In this document: positions 1 to 9,383 of the stretch, one piece after another
Layout of the letters: the number at the start of each line of letters is the position of its first letter
Position numbering within the stretch: position 1 is the first letter of the stretch
Assembly (NCBI GenBank): GCA_937923325.1
Contig: CAKZUQ010000029.1
Span: 1-64,000, forward strand
Reading direction: 5' to 3'
Origin: an uncultured Bacteriovoracaceae bacterium
GTDB lineage: Bacteria; Bdellovibrionota; Bacteriovoracia; Bacteriovoracales; Bacteriovoracaceae
Length of the DNA stretch: 64,000 bases
Notes under the pieces: generated by a model
What the model was told of the DNA's origin: nothing
Database searches by the model: none
What the model saw: only the letters and a program-made list of their open reading frames with translations
Made by a program: the position numbers and the translations under genes

Positions 1-2289
1 CTAAAAGAACTCCGCAGCATCTATTAAGAACATAAATCTATCATCAACCCTAGGATGCATCGTTCTAGAAAAAATGACTTTTAAACTTGTATCCCATCTA
101 TAGGCAATGAGGTTATTTAAAAACAATCCAGCATAAGCACTAGTTGCATATTCATTCTTTATAAGATCATCACCAAAATAGAAGTATTTTGCTTTTGCAT
201 ACTCTGATCCAATAAATGCCCCTAGATCTTTATTAAAAAATGGAAACATATCATCACCGTAATACATATCCAGTAGTGAAGAACTAAGTTCGAAACGGCC
301 ACTTATGACATCATTTCCAAACATATCTCCATAGCTAAACATATAAAGAGGATAGCGATAAGTCCCATTAAATGAGTCAGAGCCTCCTCCTTTAATGACT
401 CCATCTGTATTAGTCGTTTTATTTAATTTTCCTAAATTCAAATCAAATTTTAGAATTGATCTATCTGTTAGATAAAACTCTGATTTAGTTATGATTTCTC
501 CACCAAGGTATCTAGAAGTAAATGGCTTTTCAAATTCATACCCACTTAGGTCAAAGAGAATATTAAATTTTTTAACAACCTTTGTTAATGAAGAATCTTT
601 TTTTCCCATCAATACCGAGATAGAACCTTTTTTATATTCTTTTTTAGAAAGAAAATCTCTTTGTTCATTTTGAGAATAATTATAGTTGTTTTGTAAAAAC
701 CAATTTTTATTAGCAATATTAACTTCAAAGTTAGATCCAGTTGACTTGGTCAAACTAATATCTTCATAAAAGCTATTATAAGAATATCTTGTTAAATGGA
801 AGCCTGATATGGCCCAAAAACCTTTTCGATATGTGTAAGACAACTCTCCACCTTGATAACTCTCCCCCTTATGGGTAACAGCTGCAACAGCGGCACCTAT
901 AGAATGAATATTTAAAGGATCACTGATACTAGTAAAAGCATCTAAACTAGTTAAGCCTTCATAGGTACTACTCGTAAAAAGGAAAAATTTAGGAGTTAAG
1001 TACTTTCCTCCATTATATTCTTGATCTTTTTCCTGGTTAAAAGCTGTGGCTTTCTCTTCATTTTTTCTTTCATTATCAATTTTTGTTAGCTTAAACGTTT
1101 TTGAATTAAACTCTTTTAAAATGAAGTCATTTTTCTTAGCACACTTTCCATAATGAATTTCTTTTACGACGCATTTATTATTAATTTTTTTAATATTATA
1201 AATAGGATAGTCATGCGAATAAGTCTTAATCGTTTTTTCACTTAAATTTAAAATTTTAAGTTCATGATTTGTATTTTTTCTTGTTCGTCCTTCAAATCGT
1301 TTATCAATATAGATGAGTTCATTTTCTGTCTCACAATAACCAGCATCTAAATTTGCATTTAATAGTTTCTCTTTATCCATTTCACAGAATTTACTGTTAA
1401 CGGGACAGTAATTCTTTAAATCTTTATTTGTCTCTAAGAAATTCTTTCTAAACTCTGAGTAAGCATGGTGCACCTTAGTGCTTCTACACCTGATAAACAT
1501 TGTGTCTATCCTAAATGGAACAGAGCCTGAGTTCTCATTATATAGACATTTAAGAAATCCAGGTTTTTGTTCTTCAAGATATTTTAAAAAGAATCCACCA
1601 ACCCAATATGCTGCATGTCCATAAGGATAGGTTTTGGGAGAATCTAGACAACTAACAGAGTCACAGAAATTTGGATTTGATAGTGCTTTATAAGTTTCCC
1701 ACTTAATAATCTTTTGATTTAATCTACCTTGCTCAGGTTCAAGACTCTCCCACCAAGTTGCAACTCCTTCAGATAACCATCTTGGTGCCACACCAGTAGG
1801 TTTTATAATTCCACCAAATACTGATCTCGCTGTATCTACCCAGCCAGAAGTCATATCTAAAGTCACAATATGAACATACTCATGGATAATAAGATTTTTA
1901 ATCCAGTCTTTAGTTAGACCAAGATAACTATGTTCTTCTGGAGCATAGTCATATAGTTCAATTATATTATAAGGAATGGTTTGAGCACTTCCATTAGACA
2001 TTTGAGCAAAACCAGGAATTCTAATATGAACACCACCTTGAGGCTTATAGCCAAAATAATTATGAATTTTCTTAACTTCAATCTCTAATGTAGAGATAGT
2101 TTTTCGAGTAAAGCTTGTCTGTTTTTTATTTTTTGCATAATGAAGATTAAACTCAACGCCATCAATCAAGAGCTTTTCGCTCATGTATTTACTTGAATCA
2201 TTATACAAATCTGTATATTCAGAGCAACTATCTGCATAAGACAATTGAGTTGTGAACAAAAACGATAATCCGAGTAGAACCCTCAACAT
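1..2289 (-). CDS. Secreted zinc metallopeptidase-like protein with C-terminal outer-membrane barrel
   Basis: A 762-residue protein with an N-terminal signal peptide (hydrophobic residues 4-19). The zinc-peptidase motif HEYVH lies at residues 136-140 and is followed by WLSEG near residues 171-175, the usual place of the third glutamate ligand in gluzincin/peptidase MA-like families. A linker follows from about residue 290 to 430, with several Cys. The C-terminal 330 residues alternate aromatic and polar positions like a beta-barrel and end in Phe, the usual last residue of outer-membrane barrels. I infer a surface-anchored protease or protease-like protein. The stop codon is the first three bases of the window, so the gene is complete. 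It is transcribed away from the pal operon. Substrate unknown; family assignment rests on motifs only. Confidence 0.7.
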   Translation of the reverse strand: MLRVLLGLSFLFTTQLSYADSCSEYTDLYNDSSKYMSEKLLIDGVEFNLHYAKNKKQTSFTRKTISTLEIEVKKIHNYFGYKPQGGVHIRIPGFAQMSNGSAQTIPYNIIELYDYAPEEHSYLGLTKDWIKNLIIHEYVHIVTLDMTSGWVDTARSVFGGIIKPTGVAPRWLSEGVATWWESLEPEQGRLNQKIIKWETYKALSNPNFCDSVSCLDSPKTYPYGHAAYWVGGFFLKYLEEQKPGFLKCLYNENSGSVPFRIDTMFIRCRSTKVHHAYSEFRKNFLETNKDLKNYCPVNSKFCEMDKEKLLNANLDAGYCETENELIYIDKRFEGRTRKNTNHELKILNLSEKTIKTYSHDYPIYNIKKINNKCVVKEIHYGKCAKKNDFILKEFNSKTFKLTKIDNERKNEEKATAFNQEKDQEYNGGKYLTPKFFLFTSSTYEGLTSLDAFTSISDPLNIHSIGAAVAAVTHKGESYQGGELSYTYRKGFWAISGFHLTRYSYNSFYEDISLTKSTGSNFEVNIANKNWFLQNNYNYSQNEQRDFLSKKEYKKGSISVLMGKKDSSLTKVVKKFNILFDLSGYEFEKPFTSRYLGGEIITKSEFYLTDRSILKFDLNLGKLNKTTNTDGVIKGGGSDSFNGTYRYPLYMFSYGDMFGNDVISGRFELSSSLLDMYYGDDMFPFFNKDLGAFIGSEYAKAKYFYFGDDLIKNEYATSAYAGLFLNNLIAYRWDTSLKVIFSRTMHPRVDDRFMFLIDAAEFF

Positions 2290-2395
2290 TAGTAATTCCT
2301 TTATTTTTCTTTTTAAAAATTAATATAATTATGCGATAATAAAGCTCAAACATAAATAAGATATTAGTAATATAACGAAAAAAGGATTTTTTAGG

Positions 2396-2908
2396 ATGAG
2401 AATGTTACAAAGAAAAAGTTTATTTACAATTATTATGATGATGTCACTAGTACTAACTGGTTGTGCTACTGACTCTAAAAAAAGTGACGGAAGCAGTGCT
2501 GATAGTGTTATGGGTGATGCTGCTGAGAATTTTTCTCTAGAATTAAATGGTTCAAGTGATGAAAGTTCTGCTGGACCTCTTCAAACTGTATTTTTTGACT
2601 TTGACTCTTCTTCACTTTCAAGTGCAGCTAGAACAGCTTTAGAAGAGAATGCAAATTGGTTAAAATTAACTGACAAAGTTGATATCCAAGTTGAAGGTCA
2701 TGCTGATGAAAGAGGTGGACACCAATATAACCTTGCTTTAGGTGAAAGAAGAGCAAGATCTGTTAAGGATTATTTAGTTGCTTTAGGTGTTAACGAAGCA
2801 AGAATCTCAATTATTTCATACGGTAAAGAAAAGCCAACTTCTTTTGGTCATGATGAAGAATCTTGGGGAAAAAACAGAAGAGCTAACTTCGTAATTACTG
2901 CAAAATAA
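2396..2908 (+). CDS. pal: Peptidoglycan-associated lipoprotein Pal
   Basis: Outer-membrane lipoprotein of the Tol-Pal complex, which ties the outer membrane to peptidoglycan. It has a signal peptide with lipobox LTGC (Cys 23), a Ser/Asp-rich linker, and an OmpA-like domain from about residue 65 to 170. That domain carries the peptidoglycan-binding signature GHADERG followed by GERRARSVKDYL and the conserved RISIISYGKEKP. The length of 170 residues is normal for Pal. AAAGGA lies 9 bases before the chosen ATG; a second in-frame ATG two codons later is also possible. It heads a plus-strand run with a small lipoprotein and cpoB, but no tolQRAB is in the window. Very sure of family. Confidence 0.93.
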   Translation: MRMLQRKSLFTIIMMMSLVLTGCATDSKKSDGSSADSVMGDAAENFSLELNGSSDESSAGPLQTVFFDFDSSSLSSAARTALEENANWLKLTDKVDIQVEGHADERGGHQYNLALGERRARSVKDYLVALGVNEARISIISYGKEKPTSFGHDEESWGKNRRANFVITAK

Positions 2909-2912
2909 TTAA

Positions 2913-3212
2913 ATGATTAAAAAAATAGTATTTATATCACTATTTTTTATACTTACGGCGTGTGGTTTAACTACCACACGTCCTAAACTCGATATGAGTT
3001 ACGCTCAAGCAGCCTTTTTAGCGGCCAAAGAAGCAAAAGCAGAAATCTATGCATCAAATGTTTATAGAAAAGCTGAAATCTATTATTTAAAAGCAAAGTC
3101 TGCTTATAGAAGAAAGTATTTTAATAAAGCAAAAAGTTATGCCCTACTTTGCAAAAAATTTGCAGAACAAGCTGAATACGAAGCTGTCAAAAAAACAATT
3201 CTTTCTGAATAA
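2913..3212 (+). CDS. Small Ala/Lys-rich lipoprotein, DUF4398-like
   Basis: A 99-residue lipoprotein with signal peptide and lipobox LTAC (Cys 17). The mature part is one helical stretch with heptad-like repeats of Ala, Lys and Tyr (AAKEAKAEIYASNVYRKAE, then KAKSAYRRKYFNKAKSYA). This resembles DUF4398-type lipoproteins, which often sit beside OmpA/Pal-type genes. It starts 4 bases after the pal stop, so co-translation with pal is likely. The function is unknown; the placement suggests a periplasmic envelope role with Pal. The DUF4398 assignment is from pattern only. Confidence 0.7.
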   Translation: MIKKIVFISLFFILTACGLTTTRPKLDMSYAQAAFLAAKEAKAEIYASNVYRKAEIYYLKAKSAYRRKYFNKAKSYALLCKKFAEQAEYEAVKKTILSE

Positions 3213-3302
3213 ATTAACAAATAATCTAACCAATATTTCTTACAATTTAAAAGTTCTAATGATAATCTGTATCTAGGTTTTATTTAATATCAAGGAAGAA
3301 AT

Positions 3303-4082
3303 ATGTATAAAATTATCACTCTACTAACACTATCTTTACTCGTAAGCTCTTGCTTTAAAACTGCGGAGCAAATAAGAAGAGATAAAATGGTTGATGGTAT
3401 GCAAGTTCAACTTCAACAATCTTCATCTCTCGTAGCAGACCTAACAATGCAAGTAAGTGATCTTCAAACAAGACTTGCAAGTGCAACAGGCCAATTAGAG
3501 GAGATTGATCATAAATCAACAACAAGAACTCAACAAACCGCTCAAACCTTTACACAAACAATTGCTTCTCTATCAGAACAGGTAGCGATCCTAACAAAAG
3601 AAAATACAGAAAATAAATCGAAAATTATTTCATTATCTAAAGAGTTAGAATCACAAAAAAAATTCATCTCTAAGGTGACTGGAACACTGTCAAAAATCAC
3701 TGGTCCAACAAAGTCCTCTTCTGGTAATAAATTAAAACAAGCTCATAAAGCTTTTGAAAAGAATCATCAAAAGTCTGCAATGAAGTTATACTTGGAAGTC
3801 TTAGATGAGAATAAAATCAATGCTCGTCAAAAGAATCATGTTAACTACAATATAGGCTTACTTCATTATTGGAAAAAAGACTATGACAATGCTCTAGCTC
3901 ACTTTGGTCCAATTTACACAAAGTGGCCAAAAAGTTCATGGGCACCAAGAGCATTGCTTCAAATCGCCAGAACATTTAAAAAACAAGGTAAAAAAGATGA
4001 AGCAAATGCTACATATGAAGAAATAATATCTAAATATCCTAAGTCTTCTCAAGCAAAAACAGCAAAAAAAGAGCTTAAATAA
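3303..4082 (+). CDS. cpoB: Tol-Pal system protein CpoB/YbgF-like lipoprotein
   Basis: A 259-residue protein with a signal peptide ending in lipobox VSSC (Cys 17), so unlike E. coli CpoB it looks lipidated. Residues about 30-130 form a Gln/Ser/Thr-rich coiled coil, and residues about 145-259 hold TPR repeats (KAFEKNHQKSAMKLYLEVL, NIGLLHYWKKDYDNALAHF, ARTFKKQGKKDEANATYEEI), the standard YbgF layout. In E. coli, CpoB coordinates peptidoglycan synthesis with outer-membrane constriction. An AAGGA ribosome site precedes the ATG. Its stop codon shares a base with the next ATG (TAATG), which indicates translational coupling to the cytochrome-containing gene. Confidence 0.85.
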   Translation: MYKIITLLTLSLLVSSCFKTAEQIRRDKMVDGMQVQLQQSSSLVADLTMQVSDLQTRLASATGQLEEIDHKSTTRTQQTAQTFTQTIASLSEQVAILTKENTENKSKIISLSKELESQKKFISKVTGTLSKITGPTKSSSGNKLKQAHKAFEKNHQKSAMKLYLEVLDENKINARQKNHVNYNIGLLHYWKKDYDNALAHFGPIYTKWPKSSWAPRALLQIARTFKKQGKKDEANATYEEIISKYPKSSQAKTAKKELK

Positions 4083-5653
4083 TGTTGAAAAATTTAGTCA
4101 CACTACTGATGCTTAGTTCATGTACTCAATTTTTACAAAGTACTGATGATAAGTACTATGAAGTAATTGATAATAAAACGAAAAGCGAAAGCTTAAATAT
4201 TATGTTTTCTCATAATATTAATGGTGAAACTCACCCTTGTGGTTGTCGTAATTTCCCACTAGGAGGAATACCTCAAATTGCTGGTTCATTACAAAACCCC
4301 TCAAATTCACCGCTAGTTTATGTTGATACTGGAGATGCCTTTTTCCCTAGTACACAAGTTCCAAAATTACTTGAAAAGTCACAAGTCTTTACTGCTAACA
4401 AAATTGCTGAGTCTTTTGATAAGAATGGGCTTGAACTATTTTTACCAGGGGATCAAGACTTCGCTTTCGGAGAAGACTTTTTAGCAACAATATCTACGAA
4501 ACATAAATTCCAATTTGTAATTAGTAATTTAAACTCGAAAAAAATAAAACATAAAAAATGGGTTGCCAAAAAGTTTGGAAATCAAAATATAATTTTTCTA
4601 GGCATTCTTCACCCTACTTTATTAAAAACTGAGTACCGTCACTTAGTTAATAACCCTGAGAAAAGCATAAGAATGACACTTGTAGAGATTAGTGAAAAGT
4701 TCGGCGACCTTGATGATTTAAAGCTCGTTCTACTCTCTCACAGTGGAATGGATATAGATAAAAAACTAGCAGCACAGTTCCCTATGCTAGATTGGATTAT
4801 TGGATCTCATAGCCAGGCATTTACTCAACTAACTGTGGATGTTGGTAACACAAAAATCGTTCAGGTTTTATCTAGGAACCACTATCTTGGAAATATTAAA
4901 ATTGCTGCTAATAAAAAAGGAAAAGATTCTTTTAAAGTGATTGAAATTAGAGACGAACTTAAAGACAAAGTAAAAGACAATAAAATGATTCCTTGGCTTG
5001 ATGCTTATAAAGATCAACTAGATAAGATTCAACTTGAGGAACAAAAATTGATGACAGGTGACAGTAATGAGTTTAATCATAAAGCTAATACTGCTATTAG
5101 TTGTATGGAATGTCATAAAGAGCAAACAGAGTTTTGGCAAGAAACGCCACACTCAATTGCTTACGTTACCTTAGAAAATGCAAAGGCCACAAATAATCCA
5201 AACTGCGTTGGTTGCCATAGTCTAAACTATAAGAAGCTAAATGGATTTCAAAACTCCGATGATATAATTGTTTCTAACAAGAAACTAGATCAATACTGGA
5301 AAGAGTGGGAAACAAATGTTCATCCTATAAAATCAGTTAGAAAGCTGTCAAAGAAGCAAATCAAAAAACACGCTAAAGATTGGATGAAACTAGATCAAAA
5401 ATTTGAAGTGACTCATAATTTTGCAAATGTTCAATGTCTTAATTGTCATGAAAAAGCTGGTGATCATCCTTTTGAGATGGATGATATTGTGAAAACGACT
5501 AAAGACTACATGTCTAAGTGCTTAGAATGTCATACTAGTGACCAGTCTCCTGATTGGTACAGTAAAAATGACAAAGGTATTGCCACAACTGTCAATAAAG
5601 CGTATGTTTCTGGAATTATTAAGAAAATATCGTGTCCTAAGCGAGTTGATTAA
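4082..5653 (+). CDS. Lipoprotein with degenerate metallophosphoesterase domain and tetraheme cytochrome c domain
   Basis: 523 residues. A short signal peptide ends at lipobox LSSC (Cys 14). Residues 36-290 follow the plan of UshA-type metallophosphoesterases (DTGDAFF at 82-88, LLSHSG at 217-222, IIGSHS at 239-244). However, the expected metal ligands are changed: the TNDLH-type motif reads SHNIN (43-47), GNHE reads GDQD (123-126), and GGHSH reads GSHSQ (241-245). A CGC pair sits at 53-55. The C-terminal part carries four heme-attachment motifs: CMECH 341, CVGCH 375, CLNCH 452 and CLECH 480. I infer a periplasmic multiheme electron-transfer or sensor protein whose phosphoesterase fold is probably inactive. 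It is translationally coupled to cpoB. Confidence 0.8.
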   Translation: MLKNLVTLLMLSSCTQFLQSTDDKYYEVIDNKTKSESLNIMFSHNINGETHPCGCRNFPLGGIPQIAGSLQNPSNSPLVYVDTGDAFFPSTQVPKLLEKSQVFTANKIAESFDKNGLELFLPGDQDFAFGEDFLATISTKHKFQFVISNLNSKKIKHKKWVAKKFGNQNIIFLGILHPTLLKTEYRHLVNNPEKSIRMTLVEISEKFGDLDDLKLVLLSHSGMDIDKKLAAQFPMLDWIIGSHSQAFTQLTVDVGNTKIVQVLSRNHYLGNIKIAANKKGKDSFKVIEIRDELKDKVKDNKMIPWLDAYKDQLDKIQLEEQKLMTGDSNEFNHKANTAISCMECHKEQTEFWQETPHSIAYVTLENAKATNNPNCVGCHSLNYKKLNGFQNSDDIIVSNKKLDQYWKEWETNVHPIKSVRKLSKKQIKKHAKDWMKLDQKFEVTHNFANVQCLNCHEKAGDHPFEMDDIVKTTKDYMSKCLECHTSDQSPDWYSKNDKGIATTVNKAYVSGIIKKISCPKRVD

Positions 5654-5670
5654 GACCAGAATAAGAGTTT

Positions 5671-6711
5671 ATGAGTAAGATCGTACTAGGAATAGAAACA
5701 AGTTGTGATGACACCTCAGTGTGTCTTTTAAAGGAAACTGAATCGTTTCCAGAAATACTTGCGCTTAAAAGCTATGAACAAATTGAAGATCTAAAACACT
5801 GGGGCGGTGTTGTTCCTGAGATTGCAGCGAGAAATCATCTAAAAAAAATAACTCCACTACTAGAAGAAGTCTTCAAAGAAGCAAAGATTCATCCAAAAGA
5901 TGTTGACCTTATTGGTGTTACTACATTACCTGGACTCCTTGGCCCTTTATTAACTGGTCTCAATGCTGCTAAGTCTTTAGCCCTTCTTTATAAGAAGCCA
6001 ATTGTACCAGTAAACCATTTATTTGCTCACCTTGAAGCAATACATATTACCAATAAAATTAACTATCCATATATGGGTCTACTTGTAAGTGGTGGTCATT
6101 CTATTTATTTTTGGGTTGAGTCTGAAGTTAAATTTACTGTTATGGGATCAACAATAGATGATGCTGCAGGAGAAGCATTTGATAAAGGTGGAAAACTTAT
6201 GGGACTTGGATATCCTGCTGGAAAAGTTATCGATGATTTGGCAAAGACTGGAGATAAATCTAAATTTGATTTTCCAATTGGGTTAAAGTCTAGTGCTGAT
6301 GCGAGGCTTAGTTTTTCTGGATTAAAAACGGCAATGAGACTAAAACTTGAGAAACACCCAGAGTTATTAGCTAGTCCAAACCCTGACTTATGTGCATCTT
6401 ATCAAGATGCAATTGTTAAAGCTCTTCTATTAAAAGCAAGATATGCCATAAGTTCAATTAAGGAAAAGTTTAAAGTTAAGGACTTTCCAATTGTTATCGG
6501 TGGTGGAGTTGCTTGTAACTCTGAACTAAGATCTGCTTTTAAACTCAAATACCCAAATACACATATTGTGCAACCAAAATACTGCACAGATAATGGAGCA
6601 ATGATTGCAAATTATGCTTTAAGAATAAATTCGCAAGCAATCCCCTATCCAGAGTGTCTTGAACTTGATTCAAGAGGAAGATATATCGATAAAAAGCAGT
6701 TTAATAAATAG
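5671..6711 (+). CDS. tsaD: tRNA N6-adenosine threonylcarbamoyltransferase TsaD
   Basis: TsaD (Gcp/Kae1 family) transfers the threonylcarbamoyl group to A37 of ANN-decoding tRNAs, working with TsaB and TsaE in bacteria. The start GIETSCDDTS, the metal-binding HLFAH (116-120), the VSGGHS loop and the late GGGVACNSELR and CTDNGAMIA blocks are all present. 346 residues is a normal length. It starts 17 bases after the cytochrome gene and is followed 9 bases later by rsmA, so the translation-related genes share the envelope transcript. Nothing is degenerate. Confidence 0.96.
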   Translation: MSKIVLGIETSCDDTSVCLLKETESFPEILALKSYEQIEDLKHWGGVVPEIAARNHLKKITPLLEEVFKEAKIHPKDVDLIGVTTLPGLLGPLLTGLNAAKSLALLYKKPIVPVNHLFAHLEAIHITNKINYPYMGLLVSGGHSIYFWVESEVKFTVMGSTIDDAAGEAFDKGGKLMGLGYPAGKVIDDLAKTGDKSKFDFPIGLKSSADARLSFSGLKTAMRLKLEKHPELLASPNPDLCASYQDAIVKALLLKARYAISSIKEKFKVKDFPIVIGGGVACNSELRSAFKLKYPNTHIVQPKYCTDNGAMIANYALRINSQAIPYPECLELDSRGRYIDKKQFNK

Positions 6712-6720
6712 GAAAATATA

Positions 6721-7524
6721 ATGGCCAATTTACCAAAGGCAGATAAAGATCTTGGACAACACTTTTTAAGAGATCAAAAGGTTATTCAAACAATTACTGA
6801 AGATTATAAAAATGAAGCTGATGTTATTGTGGAAGTTGGACCTGGTCCAGCCATTCTTTCTCAACACTTAGTAAAGCATGGTCTTCCGTATTTCTTTATT
6901 GAAAAGGATGAAAGATTTCATGAGCAACTTGATCCAATAGTCCCAGAAGAGAATAGAAATTTTACTGATGCTGTAAAGTTCAACTGGCCTGAGTTCATAG
7001 AGAAACATAACTTACAAGACAAAAAGATTTGGCTTGTTTCGAACCTTCCTTACAATGTCAGTTCTCCACTATTTTTCTCTTTCGTAAAAGTTCCTCAGAT
7101 CAATCTTATGACACTTATGTTTCAAAAAGAAGTTGGAGAAAAAACTTATATAAGGCAAAATGAAAAAAACCAGATGAGTAGTATCCTCTCAATAGCGATT
7201 AATTATTTTCAAACAAAACAATTGATTAAGGTTCATCCAGGAGCCTTCTCACCACCACCTAAAGTTGAATCTATAGTTGTTTCATATAAAAGACATGACT
7301 CTCCGGTTGTTCCTCTAGACGAATACAAAAAATTTGAGTCTTTTTTAAGATCAACTTTTCAACAAAGAAGAAAACAATTAGGTTCAGTTTTAAAAAGTAT
7401 TATACCAAAAGAAAAAAAAGAAGAATTCTTCTCTAAAGCAAATGTAGAGCCCACTCTTAGAGCTGAGGCCCTAAGCCTTGAACAAATATACGCTTTATAT
7501 GACAGTTTTAAAGGTATTGAATGA
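6721..7524 (+). CDS. rsmA: 16S rRNA dimethyladenosine transferase RsmA (KsgA)
   Basis: Dimethylates the two adjacent adenosines of helix 45 in 16S rRNA (A1518/A1519) during 30S assembly. It opens with the family hallmark DLGQHFLRD (10-18). The SAM-binding EVGPGPA lies near residue 38, reading GPGPA where GPGTG/GPGLG is usual. The catalytic NLPY is at 108-111, and the C-terminal domain has FSPPPKVES and the FRSTFQQRRKQL-type segment. 267 residues is typical. The stop overlaps the next start as ATGA, which suggests coupling to the outer-membrane gene behind it. Confidence 0.95.
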   Translation: MANLPKADKDLGQHFLRDQKVIQTITEDYKNEADVIVEVGPGPAILSQHLVKHGLPYFFIEKDERFHEQLDPIVPEENRNFTDAVKFNWPEFIEKHNLQDKKIWLVSNLPYNVSSPLFFSFVKVPQINLMTLMFQKEVGEKTYIRQNEKNQMSSILSIAINYFQTKQLIKVHPGAFSPPPKVESIVVSYKRHDSPVVPLDEYKKFESFLRSTFQQRRKQLGSVLKSIIPKEKKEEFFSKANVEPTLRAEALSLEQIYALYDSFKGIE

Positions 7525-8804
7525 AACTCTTAATACTCCTATTCGCTTTTCCAATTCTTTCATCTGCATCTGTAACAGAATTTTTTGGAGCAAGCTCATC
7601 CACAATGGGAATAGGTAATCAATCAAACTTCAATAGTAATGATCCTGCAAATAATATATATGCACCAGCTCTTTTAGCAGGCTCAGATCAAAATAGTTTT
7701 TCTTTCAATCAATTTGCTATTGATACAAACTTTAAGAGTATAAAGAACATTGTTACAACGAGTCCAATAAACTCTGGGGAGCTATCAGATCAATATGGTG
7801 AAGTTGATACAAATTACGACAATCAATACATCAATGCCTACCATGGTAGCTTTAAACTTTTTAAAGCTTTAAAGTCTAAAGTTAATATCTCCTTTTTTGT
7901 CCCAATGGAAAAAATCATAGAAGCAAATACAGGTGATCCCTACAGGCCAGAGTATGTTATGTATCGGGCCAGACTCAAAAGAACTATTGGCTTCTTCTCT
8001 TATGCTCAACAGCTCTCTAAATTTTCTTTTTCTATCGGATTTATGTCTGGTGTTCAATCAAACGGAGAAACTTATGTAGTGGCAAAAGATAATGGATCAT
8101 CAACACCAAGTTCAGGAAAAATGCAATTTAATGCTAGGCCCAGTGCTTCTTTAAACTTTTCATTAGCAAAAACACATAGCTGGGGACAGATTTATATATC
8201 CTTCCAAGATGAAATGAAATCTAAACTTGAAAATACAGCCAGTGGCTATACTCCAATAGGAGCATCAAGCTTAAAGTACTCTTGGGACCTAAGCACAATG
8301 TTATACTATGATCCTAGGATTTATAGATTCGGATTTAAAAGGCATAATCTAATTGCAACCTTAGAATATCAAGACTGGTCAGGTTATGAATCCCCTATCT
8401 TAAAAATGGATAGTACAGGTGGTGTTTTGGTTTCTAGTGAAGGTGTTGAAAACTTTAAAACAAGAAGTATTTTAATCCCTAAAATTGGATATACTTTAAA
8501 TGACTTTAGTTTTGGCTTAAGCTACAGACAATCTCCCCTAGAACTTATTGACGGGGCCAGTGGGAATTCTATTGATATTGACTCAACAATCTTCTCTTTT
8601 GGTCATAAGTTTCAATTTAATGCACTTGAGCAACAATTTACATTCTCAAGCGCATTCCAATACCATGAACTCAAAACAACTAAAATTACTAAAGACCCTA
8701 ATAGAGAAAATGGTAGCTCTAGTGGTAATAAAATAGGCTTTCCAGAATATAAAGCAGGTGGAAGTGTATATGCTTTAAGTTTTGGTATAAGTTGGGTATT
8801 ATAA
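7521..8804 (+). CDS. FadL/OmpP1-like outer-membrane barrel protein
   Basis: 427 residues with a cleavable signal peptide (residues 1-16, SSAS boundary). The mature start EFFGASSSTMGIGNQ followed by NDPANNIYAPALLA matches the N-terminal pattern of OmpP1/FadL-like proteins (G-rich, then DP..NPA.L). The remainder is made of alternating amphipathic strands rich in Tyr, Phe and Ser. FadL proteins take hydrophobic molecules such as long-chain fatty acids across the outer membrane; the substrate here is unknown. It lacks the usual terminal Phe (it ends WVL), so the family call is moderate. It overlaps rsmA by 4 bases. Confidence 0.6.
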   Translation: MKLLILLFAFPILSSASVTEFFGASSSTMGIGNQSNFNSNDPANNIYAPALLAGSDQNSFSFNQFAIDTNFKSIKNIVTTSPINSGELSDQYGEVDTNYDNQYINAYHGSFKLFKALKSKVNISFFVPMEKIIEANTGDPYRPEYVMYRARLKRTIGFFSYAQQLSKFSFSIGFMSGVQSNGETYVVAKDNGSSTPSSGKMQFNARPSASLNFSLAKTHSWGQIYISFQDEMKSKLENTASGYTPIGASSLKYSWDLSTMLYYDPRIYRFGFKRHNLIATLEYQDWSGYESPILKMDSTGGVLVSSEGVENFKTRSILIPKIGYTLNDFSFGLSYRQSPLELIDGASGNSIDIDSTIFSFGHKFQFNALEQQFTFSSAFQYHELKTTKITKDPNRENGSSSGNKIGFPEYKAGGSVYALSFGISWVL

Positions 8805-8820
8805 ACTTTTAGGAGAAATG

Positions 8821-9273
8821 ATGGCCGGTATAAAAGTAATTGCTAAAAATAAAAGAGCTGGATACGACTACTTTTTAGATGAAGAGTATGAGGCCGGACT
8901 AGTACTTCAAGGAACTGAAGTTAAGTCACTTAGAGCTGGAAAGTGTGTGATGACAGAAGCATATTGCACAATTGATGAACGAAGTGAAGTTTGGGTTCAT
9001 CAGCTTAAAATCGCTCCTTACGAGTTTGGAACTTATGCTAACCATGAGGAATCAAGGAAAAGAAAACTCCTTTTAAATGAAGCTGAAATCATTCAATTAG
9101 AAAAAGCTCTATCCGTTAAAGGTCAAACTCTTGTTCCAACAAAAATTTACTTTAAGGGCTCAAGGGTAAAGCTTTCCATTGCAACAGGTAAAGGTAAGAA
9201 GCTTTATGACAAAAGAGAAGCAAGTGCCAAAAAAGATGTTGAAAGAAAACTTCGCCAAGGTAAATACGAATAA
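8821..9273 (+). CDS. smpB: SsrA-binding protein SmpB
   Basis: SmpB binds tmRNA and brings it to stalled ribosomes for trans-translation. The protein has AKNKRAGYDYFL, the GTEVKSLRAG core, HQLKIAPYEFGTY and the basic C-terminal tail GKKLYDKREASAKKDVERKL that enters the mRNA channel. Two adjacent ATGs (8818 and 8821) are possible; AGGAG at 8811-8815 is 2 bases from the first and 5 from the second, so I chose the second. The tmRNA gene itself is not in the flanking sequence. Confidence 0.95.
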   Translation: MAGIKVIAKNKRAGYDYFLDEEYEAGLVLQGTEVKSLRAGKCVMTEAYCTIDERSEVWVHQLKIAPYEFGTYANHEESRKRKLLLNEAEIIQLEKALSVKGQTLVPTKIYFKGSRVKLSIATGKGKKLYDKREASAKKDVERKLRQGKYE

Positions 9274-9383
9274 CGACTTTTAAATTTATATAAAATCAAC
9301 CACTTAGATTTTTCAACTTGCCACATCATCAGTGAGTTTGGTAACAAGTCTTAAGTTTAAATTTATTAGCTATAGGTGTAAAA

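Noticed and set aside
9274..9383. Possible tmRNA gene next to smpB
   Set aside because: The gap is only 110 bases and shows none of the tRNA-like ends or tag frame.
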